Assembly: GCF_024648825.1 (NCBI RefSeq)
Contig: NZ_JANBBE010000003.1
Span: 124,001-188,000, forward strand
DNA from: Lentzea californiensis
GTDB lineage: Bacteria > Actinomycetota > Actinomycetes > Mycobacteriales > Pseudonocardiaceae
Reading direction: 5' to 3'
Length of the DNA stretch: 64,000 nucleotides
Shown: positions 35,302-49,064 of the stretch, piece after piece
Position numbering within the stretch: position 1 is the stretch's first letter
Layout of the letters: the number at the start of each line of letters is the position of its first letter
The notes under the pieces: model-generated
Told to the model about the DNA's origin: nothing
The model's database searches: none
Seen by the model: the letters and a program-made list of their open reading frames with translations, nothing else
Translations under genes and position numbers: made by a program

Positions 35302-35904
35302 TCAGACGTTGGCGGTCGAGAGCTGGTCGACGAACCTGAGGCACGTGGTGCGCATGGTGTCCACCGTCATGGCCCGCGAGCCCGCGAGCACCTGGAGTGC
35401 GAGGCCGTCGAGCATGCTGACCATCATGTTCGCCAGTTCGAGCGGGTCGCCGGACAGGTGGATGTCGCCGGAGGCCTGGCCGTCGCGGAAGATGCTCGCG
35501 ACGATGTCCCGCCACTCGCCGTAGAAGCGCTCGTTGAGCTCCTGCAGCTCGGGGTTGCGGATGGCCTCGACCCAGAGCTCGACCCAGACCTTCCACGCCT
35601 CCACGGTCTCGGCGCCCTCGGGGAGGTACGACTCGACCACCATGCGCAGGCGCGAGAGCGGCGGCTCGTCGGACTCGAGGATCCAGCGGCGGCGTGCCAC
35701 CGAGACCTCGAAGCAGTGCTCGAAGGCCGCGTCGGTGAGTTCGCGCTTGGTCTCGAAGTAGTAGTGGACCGTGCCGCCGGACACGCCGGCGTCCTTGGCC
35801 ACGTCGGACACCCGGAGATGGCGGAAGCCCTCAGCCGCGATCACCTTGCAGGTGGACGCGAGGATCTGCGCCTTGCGTTCGGCTTCCACGCTTGGACGGG
35901 GCAT
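35302..35904 (-). CDS. TetR/AcrR-family regulator (BetI-type C-terminal domain)
   Basis: The 200-residue protein has the TetR helix-turn-helix ILASTCKVIAAEGFRHLRVSDVAKDAGVSGGTVHYYFETKRELTDAAFEHCFE and a BetI-like ligand domain with EAWKVWVELWVEAIRNPEL. AGGAGGTGACGG before the ATG is a strong ribosome binding site. Divergent from lnt across 264 bp, so it could control itself or lnt; I saw no clear dyad between them. The effector is unknown. Confidence 0.9.
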   Translation of the reverse strand: MPRPSVEAERKAQILASTCKVIAAEGFRHLRVSDVAKDAGVSGGTVHYYFETKRELTDAAFEHCFEVSVARRRWILESDEPPLSRLRMVVESYLPEGAETVEAWKVWVELWVEAIRNPELQELNERFYGEWRDIVASIFRDGQASGDIHLSGDPLELANMMVSMLDGLALQVLAGSRAMTVDTMRTTCLRFVDQLSTANV

Positions 35905-36168
35905 CCGTCACCTCCTGATTTAGCCCGAACCTTACCGAAACAGGGAACGGAGCTCGTGCTCGTCGACCTTTTCCGTCTCGACTGGAGGCGATGCGGGAAG
36001 GATCGTTACCTCGCCGGGCCGGTGCAGCTCAACCGGCCATCGGCCGTTCCGCTCAACGGGGGTTCGGCCCTTCGGCTGTCCACTGCGAACCGTCCCGGAC
36101 AGCCGCTCCGCACTAGGCCGACGTGGGTCGTACGTCCTCTGTACCCCCACGGCTCGTACGCTGATCCG

Positions 36169-37716
36169 GTGGTCGCACCCCCCATCGCGGCGGAATCGCC
36201 GGAACTGCCCGCGCGCAGGCGCAGAGTGAGCCGTCCGGTGTTGTCGCGCATGGCGTTCGCCGTCGCCGGCGGCGTGCTGATCTACCTGAGCTTCCCGCCG
36301 CGCCCGCTGTGGTTCCTGGCGCCGGTCGGGTTCGCGTTGCTCGCGCACGTGATCCACGGCCGGCGCGCGCGTGCCGGATTCGGGTACGGGCTGTTGTTCG
36401 GGCTCGGGTTCATGGTGCCGCTGCTGCGGTGGACCGGTGAGTTCGTCGGCCTGATCGCGTGGCTGCCGCTGGCGCTGGTGTGCGCCCTGATGATCTCGAT
36501 CGGCACCGCCGCGACGGCGTTCGCGTCGCGCGTGCCGGGCTGGCCGCTGTGGGCCGCGTGCCTGTGGGTGGCGGACGAGGCGCTGCGCGGTGTGGTCCCG
36601 TTCGGCGGCTTCACCTGGGGCAAGATCGCATTCGGGCAGCCGGAGGGCTGGTTCCTGCCGCTCGCGTCACTGGGCGGGGCACCGCTGGTGACGTTCGCGG
36701 TGGTGCTGACCGGCTTCGGGCTGTTCTGGCTCACGAAGAACTGGAAGCTCGGCCTTCCGCTGTTCGCGGTGCCGCTGGTCGTGGGCCTGGTGGTGCCCGT
36801 GGGGGTGGACGCCTCCGCCGGGACCGTCACCGTCGCCGCGATCCAGGGCAACGTGCCGCGCGCCGGGCTCGACTTCAACGCGCAGCGCCGGGCCGTGCTC
36901 GACAACCACGCCAAGCGCACCCGGCAGCTGGCCGCCGACGTCGCCGCGGGCAGGGAGAAGCAGCCCGACATCGTCATCTGGCCGGAGAACTCGTCGGACA
37001 TCGACCCGTTCCGCAACCCGGACGCCGCCGCGGTGCTCGACGCGGCCGCCGACGCCATCAAGGCGCCGATCGCGGTGGGTGCGGTGATCCTCGACAAGAA
37101 CGACGGGCTGCCGCGCAACACCGTGGTGCTGTGGGAGCCCGGCAAGGGGCCCACGGACACCTACACGAAGCGCAAGCTGCAGCCGTTCGGCGAGACGATG
37201 CCGATGCGGTCGTTCTTCCGGCTGTTCGCCTCCGAGGTGGACCGGGCGGGCGTCTTCCAGCCCGGCACGGACCCGGAGGGTTTCGTCATGGGGCCCGCGA
37301 AGGTCGCACTTGACACATGTTACGAAGTGGCGTTCGACTCAGTGGTCCGCGACTCCGTGACGGCCGGCGCGACGATCATCGCGATCCCGACGAACAACGC
37401 CACGTTCGGGTACACGGAGATGACCTACCAGCAGCTTTCCATGTCCAGACTGCGGGCGGTGGAGCACGGCCGGGCCGTGGTCGTGGCGGCCACCTCGGGG
37501 GTCAGCGCGATCGTCGAACCCGACGGTTCCGTCACTCGGAAGACTGGGCTCTTCGAGCCTGGTGCCCTGGTCGCGACACTGCCGCTGCGGTCGCAGACTA
37601 CTCTGGCGACTTGGCTAGGAGCCTGGCCCGAGTGGGTGATCACCGCTGCGGGCCTCGCGGCGTTGGCGCTGGGCTTCACCCGACGACGGAAGGACTCGAA
37701 TGGCGCAGCAGCCTGA
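36169..37716 (+). CDS. lnt: Apolipoprotein N-acyltransferase
   Basis: The 515-residue protein has an N-terminal block of about seven membrane helices followed by a nitrilase-like periplasmic domain. The catalytic triad is visible: Glu in VIWPENSS, Lys in [12 protein letters not shown] and Cys in ALDTCYEV. Lnt N-acylates the N-terminal cysteine of lipoproteins after LspA cleavage. The start chosen is the GTG at 36169. It has no ribosome binding site, but TACGCT (36157-36162) lies 6 nt upstream, which fits a leaderless message. The 3' end overlaps ppm by 17 bp, recalling the fused Lnt-Ppm1 of Mycobacterium tuberculosis. Confidence 0.95.
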   Translation: MVAPPIAAESPELPARRRRVSRPVLSRMAFAVAGGVLIYLSFPPRPLWFLAPVGFALLAHVIHGRRARAGFGYGLLFGLGFMVPLLRWTGEFVGLIAWLPLALVCALMISIGTAATAFASRVPGWPLWAACLWVADEALRGVVPFGGFTWGKIAFGQPEGWFLPLASLGGAPLVTFAVVLTGFGLFWLTKNWKLGLPLFAVPLVVGLVVPVGVDASAGTVTVAAIQGNVPRAGLDFNAQRRAVLDNHAKRTRQLAADVAAGREKQPDIVIWPENSSDIDPFRNPDAAAVLDAAADAIKAPIAVGAVILDKNDGLPRNTVVLWEPGKGPTDTYTKRKLQPFGETMPMRSFFRLFASEVDRAGVFQPGTDPEGFVMGPAKVALDTCYEVAFDSVVRDSVTAGATIIAIPTNNATFGYTEMTYQQLSMSRLRAVEHGRAVVVAATSGVSAIVEPDGSVTRKTGLFEPGALVATLPLRSQTTLATWLGAWPEWVITAAGLAALALGFTRRRKDSNGAAA

Positions 37717-38467
37717 CCAGGAACTCGGGCAGGTGCTGGTGGTGATCCCGACGTACAACGAGCGGGACAACATCGGAAAGATCGTCAAGAGGCTGCACAC
37801 GGCACTGCCCGACGTGCACGTGCTGGTGGTCGACGACGGCAGCCCCGATGGCACCGGCCAGCTCGCCGACGAGATGGCGGCCGCGGACGACCGCGTCCAC
37901 GTGATGCACCGCACCGAGAAGGCCGGGCTGGGCGCCGCGTACGTCGCGGGCTTCCAGTGGGCGCTCGACCGCGACTACGGCGTCATCTGCGAGATGGACG
38001 CCGACGGCTCGCACGCCCCGGAGCAGCTGCACCGGCTGCTCGACGCCCTGCCGCAGGCCGACCTGGTGCTGGGGTCGCGCTGGGTGCCGGGCGGCGAGGT
38101 CGTGAACTGGCCCGCGCAGCGCAAGTTCCTGTCGCTGGGCGGCTCGCTGTACTCGCGGCTCGCGCTGGGCGCGAACATCCGCGACATGACGGGTGGCTAC
38201 CGCGCGTTCCGCGCGGACACCCTGCGCAAGCTGAACCTCGCCTCGGTCGCGTCGGCCGGGTACTGCTTCCAGATCGACCTGCTGTGGCGCACGCTCGAGC
38301 TGGGCTTCCGGGTGCGCGAGGTGCCGATCACGTTCCTCGAGCGCGAGTTCGGCGAGTCGAAGATGAGCGGCAACATCGTCCGCGAGGCACTGATCCGCGT
38401 GACGAAGTGGGGCCTGCGCCGCCGCGGGAACCAGGTCAAGGACCTGTTCACCGGCAAGAGGAAGTAG
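37700..38467 (+). CDS. ppm1: Polyprenol monophosphomannose synthase
   Basis: The 255-residue GT2 protein shows [35 protein letters not shown] and the metal-binding [10 protein letters not shown], as in DPM1/Ppm1. There are no C-terminal membrane helices. It transfers mannose from GDP-mannose to polyprenyl phosphate, supplying donors for lipomannan or protein O-mannosylation, which in actinobacteria acts on lipoproteins and secreted proteins. Overlap with lnt suggests the same envelope-lipoprotein maturation role. Confidence 0.95.
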   Translation: MAQQPDQELGQVLVVIPTYNERDNIGKIVKRLHTALPDVHVLVVDDGSPDGTGQLADEMAAADDRVHVMHRTEKAGLGAAYVAGFQWALDRDYGVICEMDADGSHAPEQLHRLLDALPQADLVLGSRWVPGGEVVNWPAQRKFLSLGGSLYSRLALGANIRDMTGGYRAFRADTLRKLNLASVASAGYCFQIDLLWRTLELGFRVREVPITFLEREFGESKMSGNIVREALIRVTKWGLRRRGNQVKDLFTGKRK

Positions 38468-38475
38468 TCGCGCGG

Positions 38476-38512
38476 CCACCTCGGACCGTTCGTCGTGGAC
38501 GGTCCGGAGTGG
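38476..38512 (+). terminator. Strong hairpin after ppm1
   Basis: CCACCTCGGACCGT (38476-38489) pairs with ACGGTCCGGAGTGG (38499-38512) through an 8-bp core and a 4-bp end separated by a 2-nt internal loop. It begins 8 bp after the ppm1 stop. Confidence 0.7.
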
Positions 38513-38558
38513 CGGCCGTCGGCGCTTCGCAGGGCTCGTGAACGGGTATCACCCAGGC

Positions 38559-39032
38559 ATGACGCTGGTATCCGAACGCCATCCGCTCCGCGCTCTCGGC
38601 CTGTTCGCGGCAGCGGTGCTGGTGACCGCCGTGGTGGGGTCCCTGTTCTCCGTGTCCGCCGGGTCGACGTACATGGCGCTGGAGCAGCCTTCCTGGGCGC
38701 CGCCCCCGTGGCTGTTCGGTCCGGTGTGGACGCTGCTCTACGTGATGATCGCGGTCGCCGGCTGGCTGGCGTGGCGGGCCGGGGCCACGAGGCGTGAGCT
38801 GACCCTGTTCGGCGTGCAGCTCGTGCTGAACGCGGCCTGGACGCCGTTGTTCTTCGGGCTCGGGTGGTTCTGGGTGGCGTTCGCCGAGATCCTGGTGCTG
38901 TGGCTCGCGATCGTCGCGGTGATCGTGGTCTTCTCCAGGCGCAGCAAGGCCGCCGGCCTGCTCCTCGTGCCCTACCTGGGCTGGGTGAGCTTCGCGGCGG
39001 CCCTGAACCTGTCGATCGCCGTCCTCAACTGA
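38559..39032 (+). CDS. TspO/MBR family membrane protein
   Basis: The 157-residue protein has five hydrophobic helices and the tryptophan-rich signature [30 protein letters not shown], then [15 protein letters not shown]. TspO proteins bind porphyrins and cholesterol-like ligands and are linked to oxidative stress. The ATG at 38559 gives the family's normal length; an in-frame GTG at 38538 adds seven residues. It stands alone after the ppm1 terminator. Confidence 0.9.
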   Translation: MTLVSERHPLRALGLFAAAVLVTAVVGSLFSVSAGSTYMALEQPSWAPPPWLFGPVWTLLYVMIAVAGWLAWRAGATRRELTLFGVQLVLNAAWTPLFFGLGWFWVAFAEILVLWLAIVAVIVVFSRRSKAAGLLLVPYLGWVSFAAALNLSIAVLN

Positions 39033-39052
39033 CAGGCCTCGACTGACGGGCC

Positions 39053-39481
39053 TCAGTTGACGGGCGAGTTGCTGCGCGAGCGTTCGACCGCGGTCGTGGC
39101 CACCCCGAGCACGATCATGCCCGCGCCGAGGCCGAGGTGCAGCCAGTTGTCGGCCGTGTTGACGGGCAGGAAGTTCGCGTCGGTGTGCTCGCCGATGGCC
39201 GAGCCGTAGACCCACAGGAACACGTAGAGGCCACCGCCCGCCACCAGGAACACGCGGGCGAACTGGGACCGCTTCGCGGCGAGCAGGCCGAGGGCGCCGA
39301 ACAGCAGGTGCACGAGGTTGTGCAGCACGGAGACGGCGAAGAGGCCGAACAGGAGCGCGCCCGAGTGGCCGGCGAAGCTCAGCTCGTCGTAGTGCGTCGT
39401 GATGCCCGGGATGAAGCCGAGCACACCGACGAGCAGGAACACCGCTCCCACCACCGAGGCTGCCGTTTGTACTGGTCGCAT
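39053..39481 (-). CDS. DUF4383 membrane protein
   Basis: The 142-residue protein has four transmembrane helices and the conserved LHNLVHLLFGALGLLAA and NTADNWLHLGLGAGMI segments of DUF4383. The histidine-rich loops (HNLVH, DNWLH) recall metal or haem ligands, but no function is known. It is last in a leftward run with the LuxR and alpha-beta-barrel genes, 9 bp behind the latter. Confidence 0.85.
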   Translation of the reverse strand: MRPVQTAASVVGAVFLLVGVLGFIPGITTHYDELSFAGHSGALLFGLFAVSVLHNLVHLLFGALGLLAAKRSQFARVFLVAGGGLYVFLWVYGSAIGEHTDANFLPVNTADNWLHLGLGAGMIVLGVATTAVERSRSNSPVN

Positions 39482-39490
39482 GTGAGGTGG

Positions 39491-39772
39491 CTACCCGGTG
39501 ACGGCCGGGATGAACTCCCGCAGCACCTCCATGCCCGTCATGGTGGGTGCTCCGGCCGGTTCGGGGCCGAGCACACGGGCCAGGACGGGGCCGAGCACCT
39601 CGCGGAAGAAGCGGTCGGCGTGGTCCTTGCTCTCCCACACGGCGATGATCCGGAACTCGCCGTCCGCCCGGCAGGCGTAGCGGGCGCGCAGGCCGTCGGG
39701 TGCGGCCGCGCCCATCACCTGGTCGAGCTGGTCGAGGGACTGGGTGGGCGGGGTCGCGATGGTGAGCCACAT
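39491..39772 (-). CDS. Dimeric alpha-beta barrel (ABM/Dabb-like) small protein
   Basis: The 93-residue protein starts at MWLTIATPPTQSLDQLDQVM (39772), directly behind GAGGAGGA. A longer reading from 39829 would overlap the LuxR stop by 8 bp with a poor ribosome binding site. One ferredoxin-like half-barrel is predicted (ARYACRADGEFRIIAVWESKDHADRFFREVLGPVL), as in antibiotic monooxygenase-like proteins that work as dimers. The substrate is unknown. Confidence 0.65.
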   Translation of the reverse strand: MWLTIATPPTQSLDQLDQVMGAAAPDGLRARYACRADGEFRIIAVWESKDHADRFFREVLGPVLARVLGPEPAGAPTMTGMEVLREFIPAVTG

Positions 39773-39821
39773 GGGGTCCTCCTCGGTCGGTGTGGCTCCC
39801 AAGGTAGGAAGTTCGCGCTGG

Positions 39822-42386
39822 TCAGCCATCCGCCGGAGTACTCGGTGCGGTACTCATCCAGGCCGCGATCTGGCTGCGGGTGCTGAAACCGAGCTTGGTG
39901 AGGACGTGCTGGACGTGGTTCTGGGCGGTCCGCTCGGAGATCACCAGGCGGTGCGCGATCTGCCGGTTCGTCAGGCCCTCGGTGACCAGCGTCGCGACCT
40001 CGTGCTCGCGGCTGCTCAGCTCGGTCGTGGTGAACGCCGTCATGCCCAGCGCGCGGATCGCCCGGTCGGCGGCGCGCTGCACGGCGTCGGCCTCGCGGCC
40101 CAGGGCGCGCAACGCCGCCGCGAGGTGCCAGCGGGCCTCGGCGGCGAACGCCGGGGCGCCCGCCTGAGAGGCCTCGTCGACGGCCGCGGTGAGGTCTGCG
40201 ACGGCCTGCTCGTGCTCACCGAGAGCCAGGTGACCCCGCCCCAGCGCGAGGGTCACCGGGCCCATGTACGCGACGCCGTTGCCGGCCGCGTGCTCGCCGC
40301 GGAACTCCGCGAGCCGGGGCAGGATCACGCGCAGGTCGCCGGTCAGGCCCAGCCCCGCCGTCACCAGGACGGCGTCGACCAGCCCGGGCAGCACGAAGAA
40401 CGCGGGCAGGTCCCACTCGGCGACCGGGCCGGAGCGCCGGTAGAACTCCAGCGCCTCGTCGCGCAGACCCGCGCGCAGCAACAGGAACGCCCGCGTGAGC
40501 TTCGACATCAGCCGGAACCGCGGCGGCGGGTCGTGGAAGTGGCGGGCCAGCGCCAGGCCGGCCCCGGTGGGGCCGAGGTGGCAGGAAAGCCCGCACTGCA
40601 GGGCGAAGTAGGCGCCCGACGCCGGTTCGCGCTCGATCACCCGCATCCGGTCGTAGCCCCGCCGGCCGACCTCCTGGGCCTCCGCGAAACGGCCCTGTGC
40701 CTGGGCGATGCACGCCGTCACGACGTCGAGGTGCCACAACGGGACCTGGCCGCCGACGCGTTCGCAGGCGAGCTTGAGCGCCGGCAGTTCCTCCTGCGCG
40801 GCAGCGAGTTCGCCGCTCTCGACCAGCGCGTGGATGCGCCACAGCGACCCCCACATCGCACCGCGCGGACTGTGCGTGCGGTGGGCCAGGACGATCATCT
40901 CGGTGGCGAGGCCGAGTCGTTCGGCCCGGCCCGCCGGCCCGGGACACGCCTCCTGCCTGGCGTGCAACGCCTCCGCCAGCGCGCGGTCGTCACCCCGTGC
41001 CAGGCGCAGGGCCTCCCGGCTGAGCTCGTCGAGCCGGTGCTGCTCACCGCGGTAGAACGCCAGGTGGCTGCGCTGGGCGAGCAGCCGGGCGCGCGTGGGC
41101 GGGCTGACGTCGTGGCGAAGAGCGTTGTCGCACAACGGGGTCGCGATCGCGTTGACGCCCGCGCCGGGCGCGGCCTCGAGGACCAGTGCGGCTTCCGCGA
41201 TCTCCTCGGGAGTCGCGGCCAGTTCGGCGGCGCGCTGGGCGGCCTGGACGCACCCCGCGAGGTCCCCGGCGAAGTAGGCGGCCCGGCCCAGCGCCACCTG
41301 GACCTCGTGGCTGTCCTCGAGAGTCGCCGCGGCCCGGTAGAGGCGTGCACCTTCCTCGTAGGCGAGCCGCTTCACCGCGTCCTGCGCCGCGCGGATCGTC
41401 CACGTGCGGGCTTCCTGCGTCGCACCGCAGGCGTTCCAGTGCCGGGCGACGTCCGCGTAGCGCGTGCTGTCCGCCATCACCCCGGCGATCCGGCGGTGCA
41501 GCGCGCGGCGTTCGGCGGGGGTGAGCGCGGCCTCGACCGCGTCCCTGGTCAGTGCGTGCACGAACCGGTGCCCGGTCGCGTCGATCAGCGTCGCCGCCTC
41601 GTCCAGCGCGCTGACGGGCACTCCCGAGGCCGCCTCGGCGAGGCCGAGGTCGAAGTCGCGGCCGATCAGCGCCGCCGTCCTGATCAGCTCACGGGCGGCG
41701 GGGGAGAGCCGGGCGAGGCGGGCGGTGACGATGTCGCGGACGCTGCGCGGCGGCTGGTCCGCGCGCCACGTGCCGTCCTCGACCGCGCGGGCGATCTCCG
41801 TGACGAACAACGGGTTGCCGCTGGTCAGCTCCGTGATCGTGGCCGCGTGCTCGGCGCCCGCCAGTTCGGCGACCTCGGCCGCGGACAGCCCGTGCAGGTC
41901 GATCCGGTCGGCCGAGCGCATGAGGTCCGCGACCGCTGGGCACGGGTCGCGGAAGGTCGCGAACAGCAGCACGCCGCGCAGGTGGGTGGCGAGGTGGGCG
42001 AGCACGAGCAGTGACGCCTCGTCGGCCCAGTGGACGTCCTCGACGACGATCACCAGGCCGTCGCGGTCCAGTGCGGACGCGACCGCGTCGAACACCCGGA
42101 ACCTGTCCTGCGGCACCTCGGCGTCGTGGGCGAGCACGCGGTCCGGATCGGCGCCGGCCGCCTTCAGCACCTGCCGCCACGGCCAGAACGCGGGTGCACC
42201 CTCGGTCTCGACGCAATGCCCCCACACGACCTCCCGGCCGAGCGCGAGCGCGTGCCCGGCCAGTTCCTGGGCCAGCCTTGTCTTGCCGATGCCCGGTTCA
42301 CCGCCGCAGAGCACCAGCCGTCCGGTCTTCGCTGCCAGCCACGACCGTGCCGCGGCGAGTTCACGGGCACGCCCCACGACCTTCAC
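39822..42386 (-). CDS. Large LuxR-family regulator with AAA/STAND ATPase (LAL type)
   Basis: The 854-residue protein has Walker A CGGEPGIGKTRLAQ near residue 33 and Walker B VIVVEDVHWADEASLL. A long TPR-like helical middle follows, then a C-terminal LuxR helix-turn-helix (ELSSREHEVATLVTEGLTNRQIAHRLVISERTAQNHVQHVLTKLGFSTRSQIAAW). LAL proteins activate transcription in response to inducer and ATP. It reads leftward towards the alpha-beta-barrel and DUF4383 genes and is divergent from the tRNA leader region. Confidence 0.9.
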   Translation of the reverse strand: MKVVGRARELAAARSWLAAKTGRLVLCGGEPGIGKTRLAQELAGHALALGREVVWGHCVETEGAPAFWPWRQVLKAAGADPDRVLAHDAEVPQDRFRVFDAVASALDRDGLVIVVEDVHWADEASLLVLAHLATHLRGVLLFATFRDPCPAVADLMRSADRIDLHGLSAAEVAELAGAEHAATITELTSGNPLFVTEIARAVEDGTWRADQPPRSVRDIVTARLARLSPAARELIRTAALIGRDFDLGLAEAASGVPVSALDEAATLIDATGHRFVHALTRDAVEAALTPAERRALHRRIAGVMADSTRYADVARHWNACGATQEARTWTIRAAQDAVKRLAYEEGARLYRAAATLEDSHEVQVALGRAAYFAGDLAGCVQAAQRAAELAATPEEIAEAALVLEAAPGAGVNAIATPLCDNALRHDVSPPTRARLLAQRSHLAFYRGEQHRLDELSREALRLARGDDRALAEALHARQEACPGPAGRAERLGLATEMIVLAHRTHSPRGAMWGSLWRIHALVESGELAAAQEELPALKLACERVGGQVPLWHLDVVTACIAQAQGRFAEAQEVGRRGYDRMRVIEREPASGAYFALQCGLSCHLGPTGAGLALARHFHDPPPRFRLMSKLTRAFLLLRAGLRDEALEFYRRSGPVAEWDLPAFFVLPGLVDAVLVTAGLGLTGDLRVILPRLAEFRGEHAAGNGVAYMGPVTLALGRGHLALGEHEQAVADLTAAVDEASQAGAPAFAAEARWHLAAALRALGREADAVQRAADRAIRALGMTAFTTTELSSREHEVATLVTEGLTNRQIAHRLVISERTAQNHVQHVLTKLGFSTRSQIAAWMSTAPSTPADG

Positions 42387-42442
42387 GCCTGCATATCGCT
42401 CTACCGCGTGGCCACGTTTCCCGCGAATGCGGAGATAAATGG

Positions 42443-42472
42443 TTGACCGCCGTGCGGACGCTCCGGCAAGGT
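42443..42472 (+). promoter_or_regulatory. Candidate promoter of the tRNA-Tyr leader
   Basis: TTGACC (42443-42448) and CAAGGT (42467-42472) are 18 bp apart, which would start RNA at about 42480. Alternatively ATAAAT (42435-42440) is a -10 box and AAGG (42468-42471) is the ribosome binding site of the following short ORF. Either way this is the only room for a promoter upstream of the terminator, because the LuxR gene starts leftward at 42386. Confidence 0.4.
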
Positions 42473-42479
42473 TGCCCGC

Positions 42480-42527
42480 ATGCGCCGCTATCGCAGCTAT
42501 CCGCCCAGCTCAGGCTCTCCGTCGTGA
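42480..42527 (+). CDS. Putative 15-residue leader peptide with two Tyr codons
   Basis: ATG at 42480 opens a 15-codon ORF reading MRRYRSYPPSSGSPS, stop TGA at 42525-42527. Codons 4 and 7 are both TAT, a rare tyrosine codon in this GC-rich genome, where TAC dominates. The ORF precedes an intrinsic terminator and then a tRNA-Tyr-like gene. Such a layout is expected of a ribosome-mediated attenuator leader. Translation is not shown; an AAGG lies 8 nt upstream, or the message may be leaderless. Confidence 0.35.
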   Translation: MRRYRSYPPSSGSPS

Positions 42528-42557
42528 TGCCGTAAGGCGTCGTCGGCGTCGAGAGCC
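42513..42557 (+). other. Candidate antiterminator stem and GNRA hairpin
   Basis: GGCTCTC (42513-42519) is the exact complement of GAGAGCC (42551-42557). The latter shares AGCC with the 5' arm of the following terminator, so the two structures exclude each other. Between them GATGCC-GTAA-GGCGTC (42526-42541) forms a small hairpin with a GNRA-type loop. The 5' half lies within the leader ORF, where a ribosome would mask it when it reaches the stop codon. Confidence 0.45.
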
Positions 42558-42592
42558 GCCCTCACCGTGAGAACGGGTGGGGGCGGCTTTTT
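42554..42592 (+). terminator. Intrinsic terminator upstream of tRNA
   Basis: AGCCGCCCTCACC (42554-42566) pairs with GGTGGGGGCGGCT (42576-42588) over 13 bp with one G-U pair, loop of 9 nt, followed by TTTTT (42588-42592). It is a classical intrinsic terminator, on the + strand, with no annotated + strand gene before it and a tRNA only 16 nt after it. Confidence 0.8.
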
Positions 42593-42608
42593 CGTGTGCT
42601 CGAACAAT

Positions 42609-42692
42609 GGTGGAGAGGGGGCTGTGGAGCCCCGCCCGTCTGTAAAACGGGAGCCCCGTGCACAGTCGGTTCGACTCCGACCTCCACCACCA
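42609..42692 (+). tRNA. tRNA-Tyr(GTA), atypical D-arm
   Basis: The 84-nt cloverleaf has a 7-bp acceptor stem GGTGGAG/CTCCACC, discriminator A and encoded CCA, a 5-bp anticodon stem CCCGT/ACGGG with loop CTGTAAA (anticodon GTA), and a 5-bp T stem GTCGG/CCGAC with loop TTCGACT. The variable region is 13 nt, class II length as in bacterial tRNA-Tyr, and the acceptor end matches Tyr identity. Unusual points: position 8 is A not T, the D stem is GGGG/CCCC, and the 8-nt D loop lacks the normal A14 and GG pattern. It may be the working tRNA-Tyr or a diverged copy. Confidence 0.7.
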
Positions 42693-42694
42693 GC

Positions 42695-42725
42695 CGTTGC
42701 GCCAGCGGGGTGACCCCCGGCAACG
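42695..42725 (+). terminator. Hairpin after tRNA
   Basis: CGTTGC (42695-42700) pairs with GCAACG (42720-42725), enclosing GGGG/CCCC. It starts 3 nt past the tRNA CCA and may mark processing or termination. There is no T-tract, so read-through into the LysM gene is possible. Confidence 0.45.
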
Positions 42726-42768
42726 ACCCTCTCCCTCGCCACGACCTACTGGTGGAGGAAGGGGAAAC

Positions 42769-43260
42769 ATGTCCATCGACATCCAGCAGCCCCGGCCGCA
42801 AGGCCTGGTCGGGAGCCACGTCCACATCGCCGGCACCGCGGGCGGCGCGTTCGAGGCGCAGTTCGACTACCGCATCCACGAGGGTCACGACGAGGTCGTG
42901 GGCGGGTTCACAGCCGGAGACGGGACCGGCGGCCACGGCCAGTTCCAGGTACGGGTCGACGTGTCGGGTGCGGCGTTCACGCTCGACCGGCTCTACGTCG
43001 AGGTGTTCTGGGTGTCGCCCCAGGACGGCGCCGAACTCGACAAGATCATCGTGCCGGTCGTGTACGGGCCGCGGATCGTGCCCGGCTACCGCGTCTACCA
43101 GGAGTACGAGGTCCAGCCCGGTGACACGCTGTGGGGCATCGCGACGCAGTTCTACGGCTCCGGCAACCTCTACCCGCGCCTCGTGCGGGCCAACCCGCAC
43201 GTAATCACGAACCCCAACGTGATCACCCCTGGGACCGTGATCCGGATCCCGCAGTCCTGA
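42769..43260 (+). CDS. Gmad2 immunoglobulin-like plus LysM domain protein
   Basis: The 163-residue protein starts at an ATG behind GGAGGAAGGGG. Residues 6-100 match the Gmad2 spore-germination/Ig-like domain (QPRPQGLVGSHVHIAGTAGGAFEAQFDYRI...LYVEVFWVSPQDGAELDKIIVPVVYG). Residues 112-163 are a LysM (YEVQPGDTLWGIATQFYGSGNLYPRLVRANPHVITNPNVITPGTVIRIP), which binds peptidoglycan or chitin-like glycans. No signal peptide is visible, so export would need another route, or it acts inside spores or lysing cells. Confidence 0.85.
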   Translation: MSIDIQQPRPQGLVGSHVHIAGTAGGAFEAQFDYRIHEGHDEVVGGFTAGDGTGGHGQFQVRVDVSGAAFTLDRLYVEVFWVSPQDGAELDKIIVPVVYGPRIVPGYRVYQEYEVQPGDTLWGIATQFYGSGNLYPRLVRANPHVITNPNVITPGTVIRIPQS

Positions 43261-43271
43261 GCCGGACGGGC

Positions 43272-43298
43272 CCTCCCCCGGTGCGGACAAGGGGGAGG
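43272..43298 (+). terminator. Hairpin after LysM gene
   Basis: CCTCCCCC (43272-43279) and GGGGGAGG (43291-43298) form an 8-bp stem, with flanking GGG/CCC extending it, followed by TTCTTTC. The rest of the 276 bp up to the carboxylase start holds its promoter region and no gene. Confidence 0.65.
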
Positions 43299-43536
43299 AC
43301 CCGCGTTCTTTCGGTCAGAACACCTCTGTGACCGGGCCGACACCACTCGTCGTGAGTTGGGACACGGGCTCAAGTGAAGCTGTGCCGAGGACCTGGTGCC
43401 TTGTTGGTTTCATACAAAGCACGCTGCTCAACTCGTTCCGCTCCAGCGGTTTTGTTACCGGGTAGTAGACGAGAGTGTGTACATCGATTGGGCGGCGACT
43501 GCCGCTGAGGTTGTCTGTCCGCGAGGAGAGAAGTCG

Positions 43537-49002
<5,466 letters not shown>

Positions 49003-49016
49003 CCTCTAGGATCAGG

Positions 49017-49050
49017 CCCGGTCATCCCGCTGTGGGGTGGCCGGGTTTTT
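49017..49050 (+). terminator. Intrinsic terminator after carboxylase
   Basis: CCCGGTCATCCC (49017-49028) pairs with GGGGTGGCCGGG (49034-49045) through 12 bp with G-U pairs and a 5-nt loop, followed by TTTTT (49046-49050). It ends 15 bp before the next start codon. Confidence 0.8.
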
Positions 49051-49064
49051 CCTTGGGGGAGGAA

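Noticed and set aside
42480..42608. T-box riboswitch before the tRNA
   Set aside because: No specifier stem-loop or T-box sequence; the short ORF and competing stems fit codon-driven attenuation better.
42639..42655. tRNA-Thr(TGT) reading of the anticodon loop
   Set aside because: TGT would need an unusual 9-nt loop; the standard 7-nt loop with T33 gives GTA.
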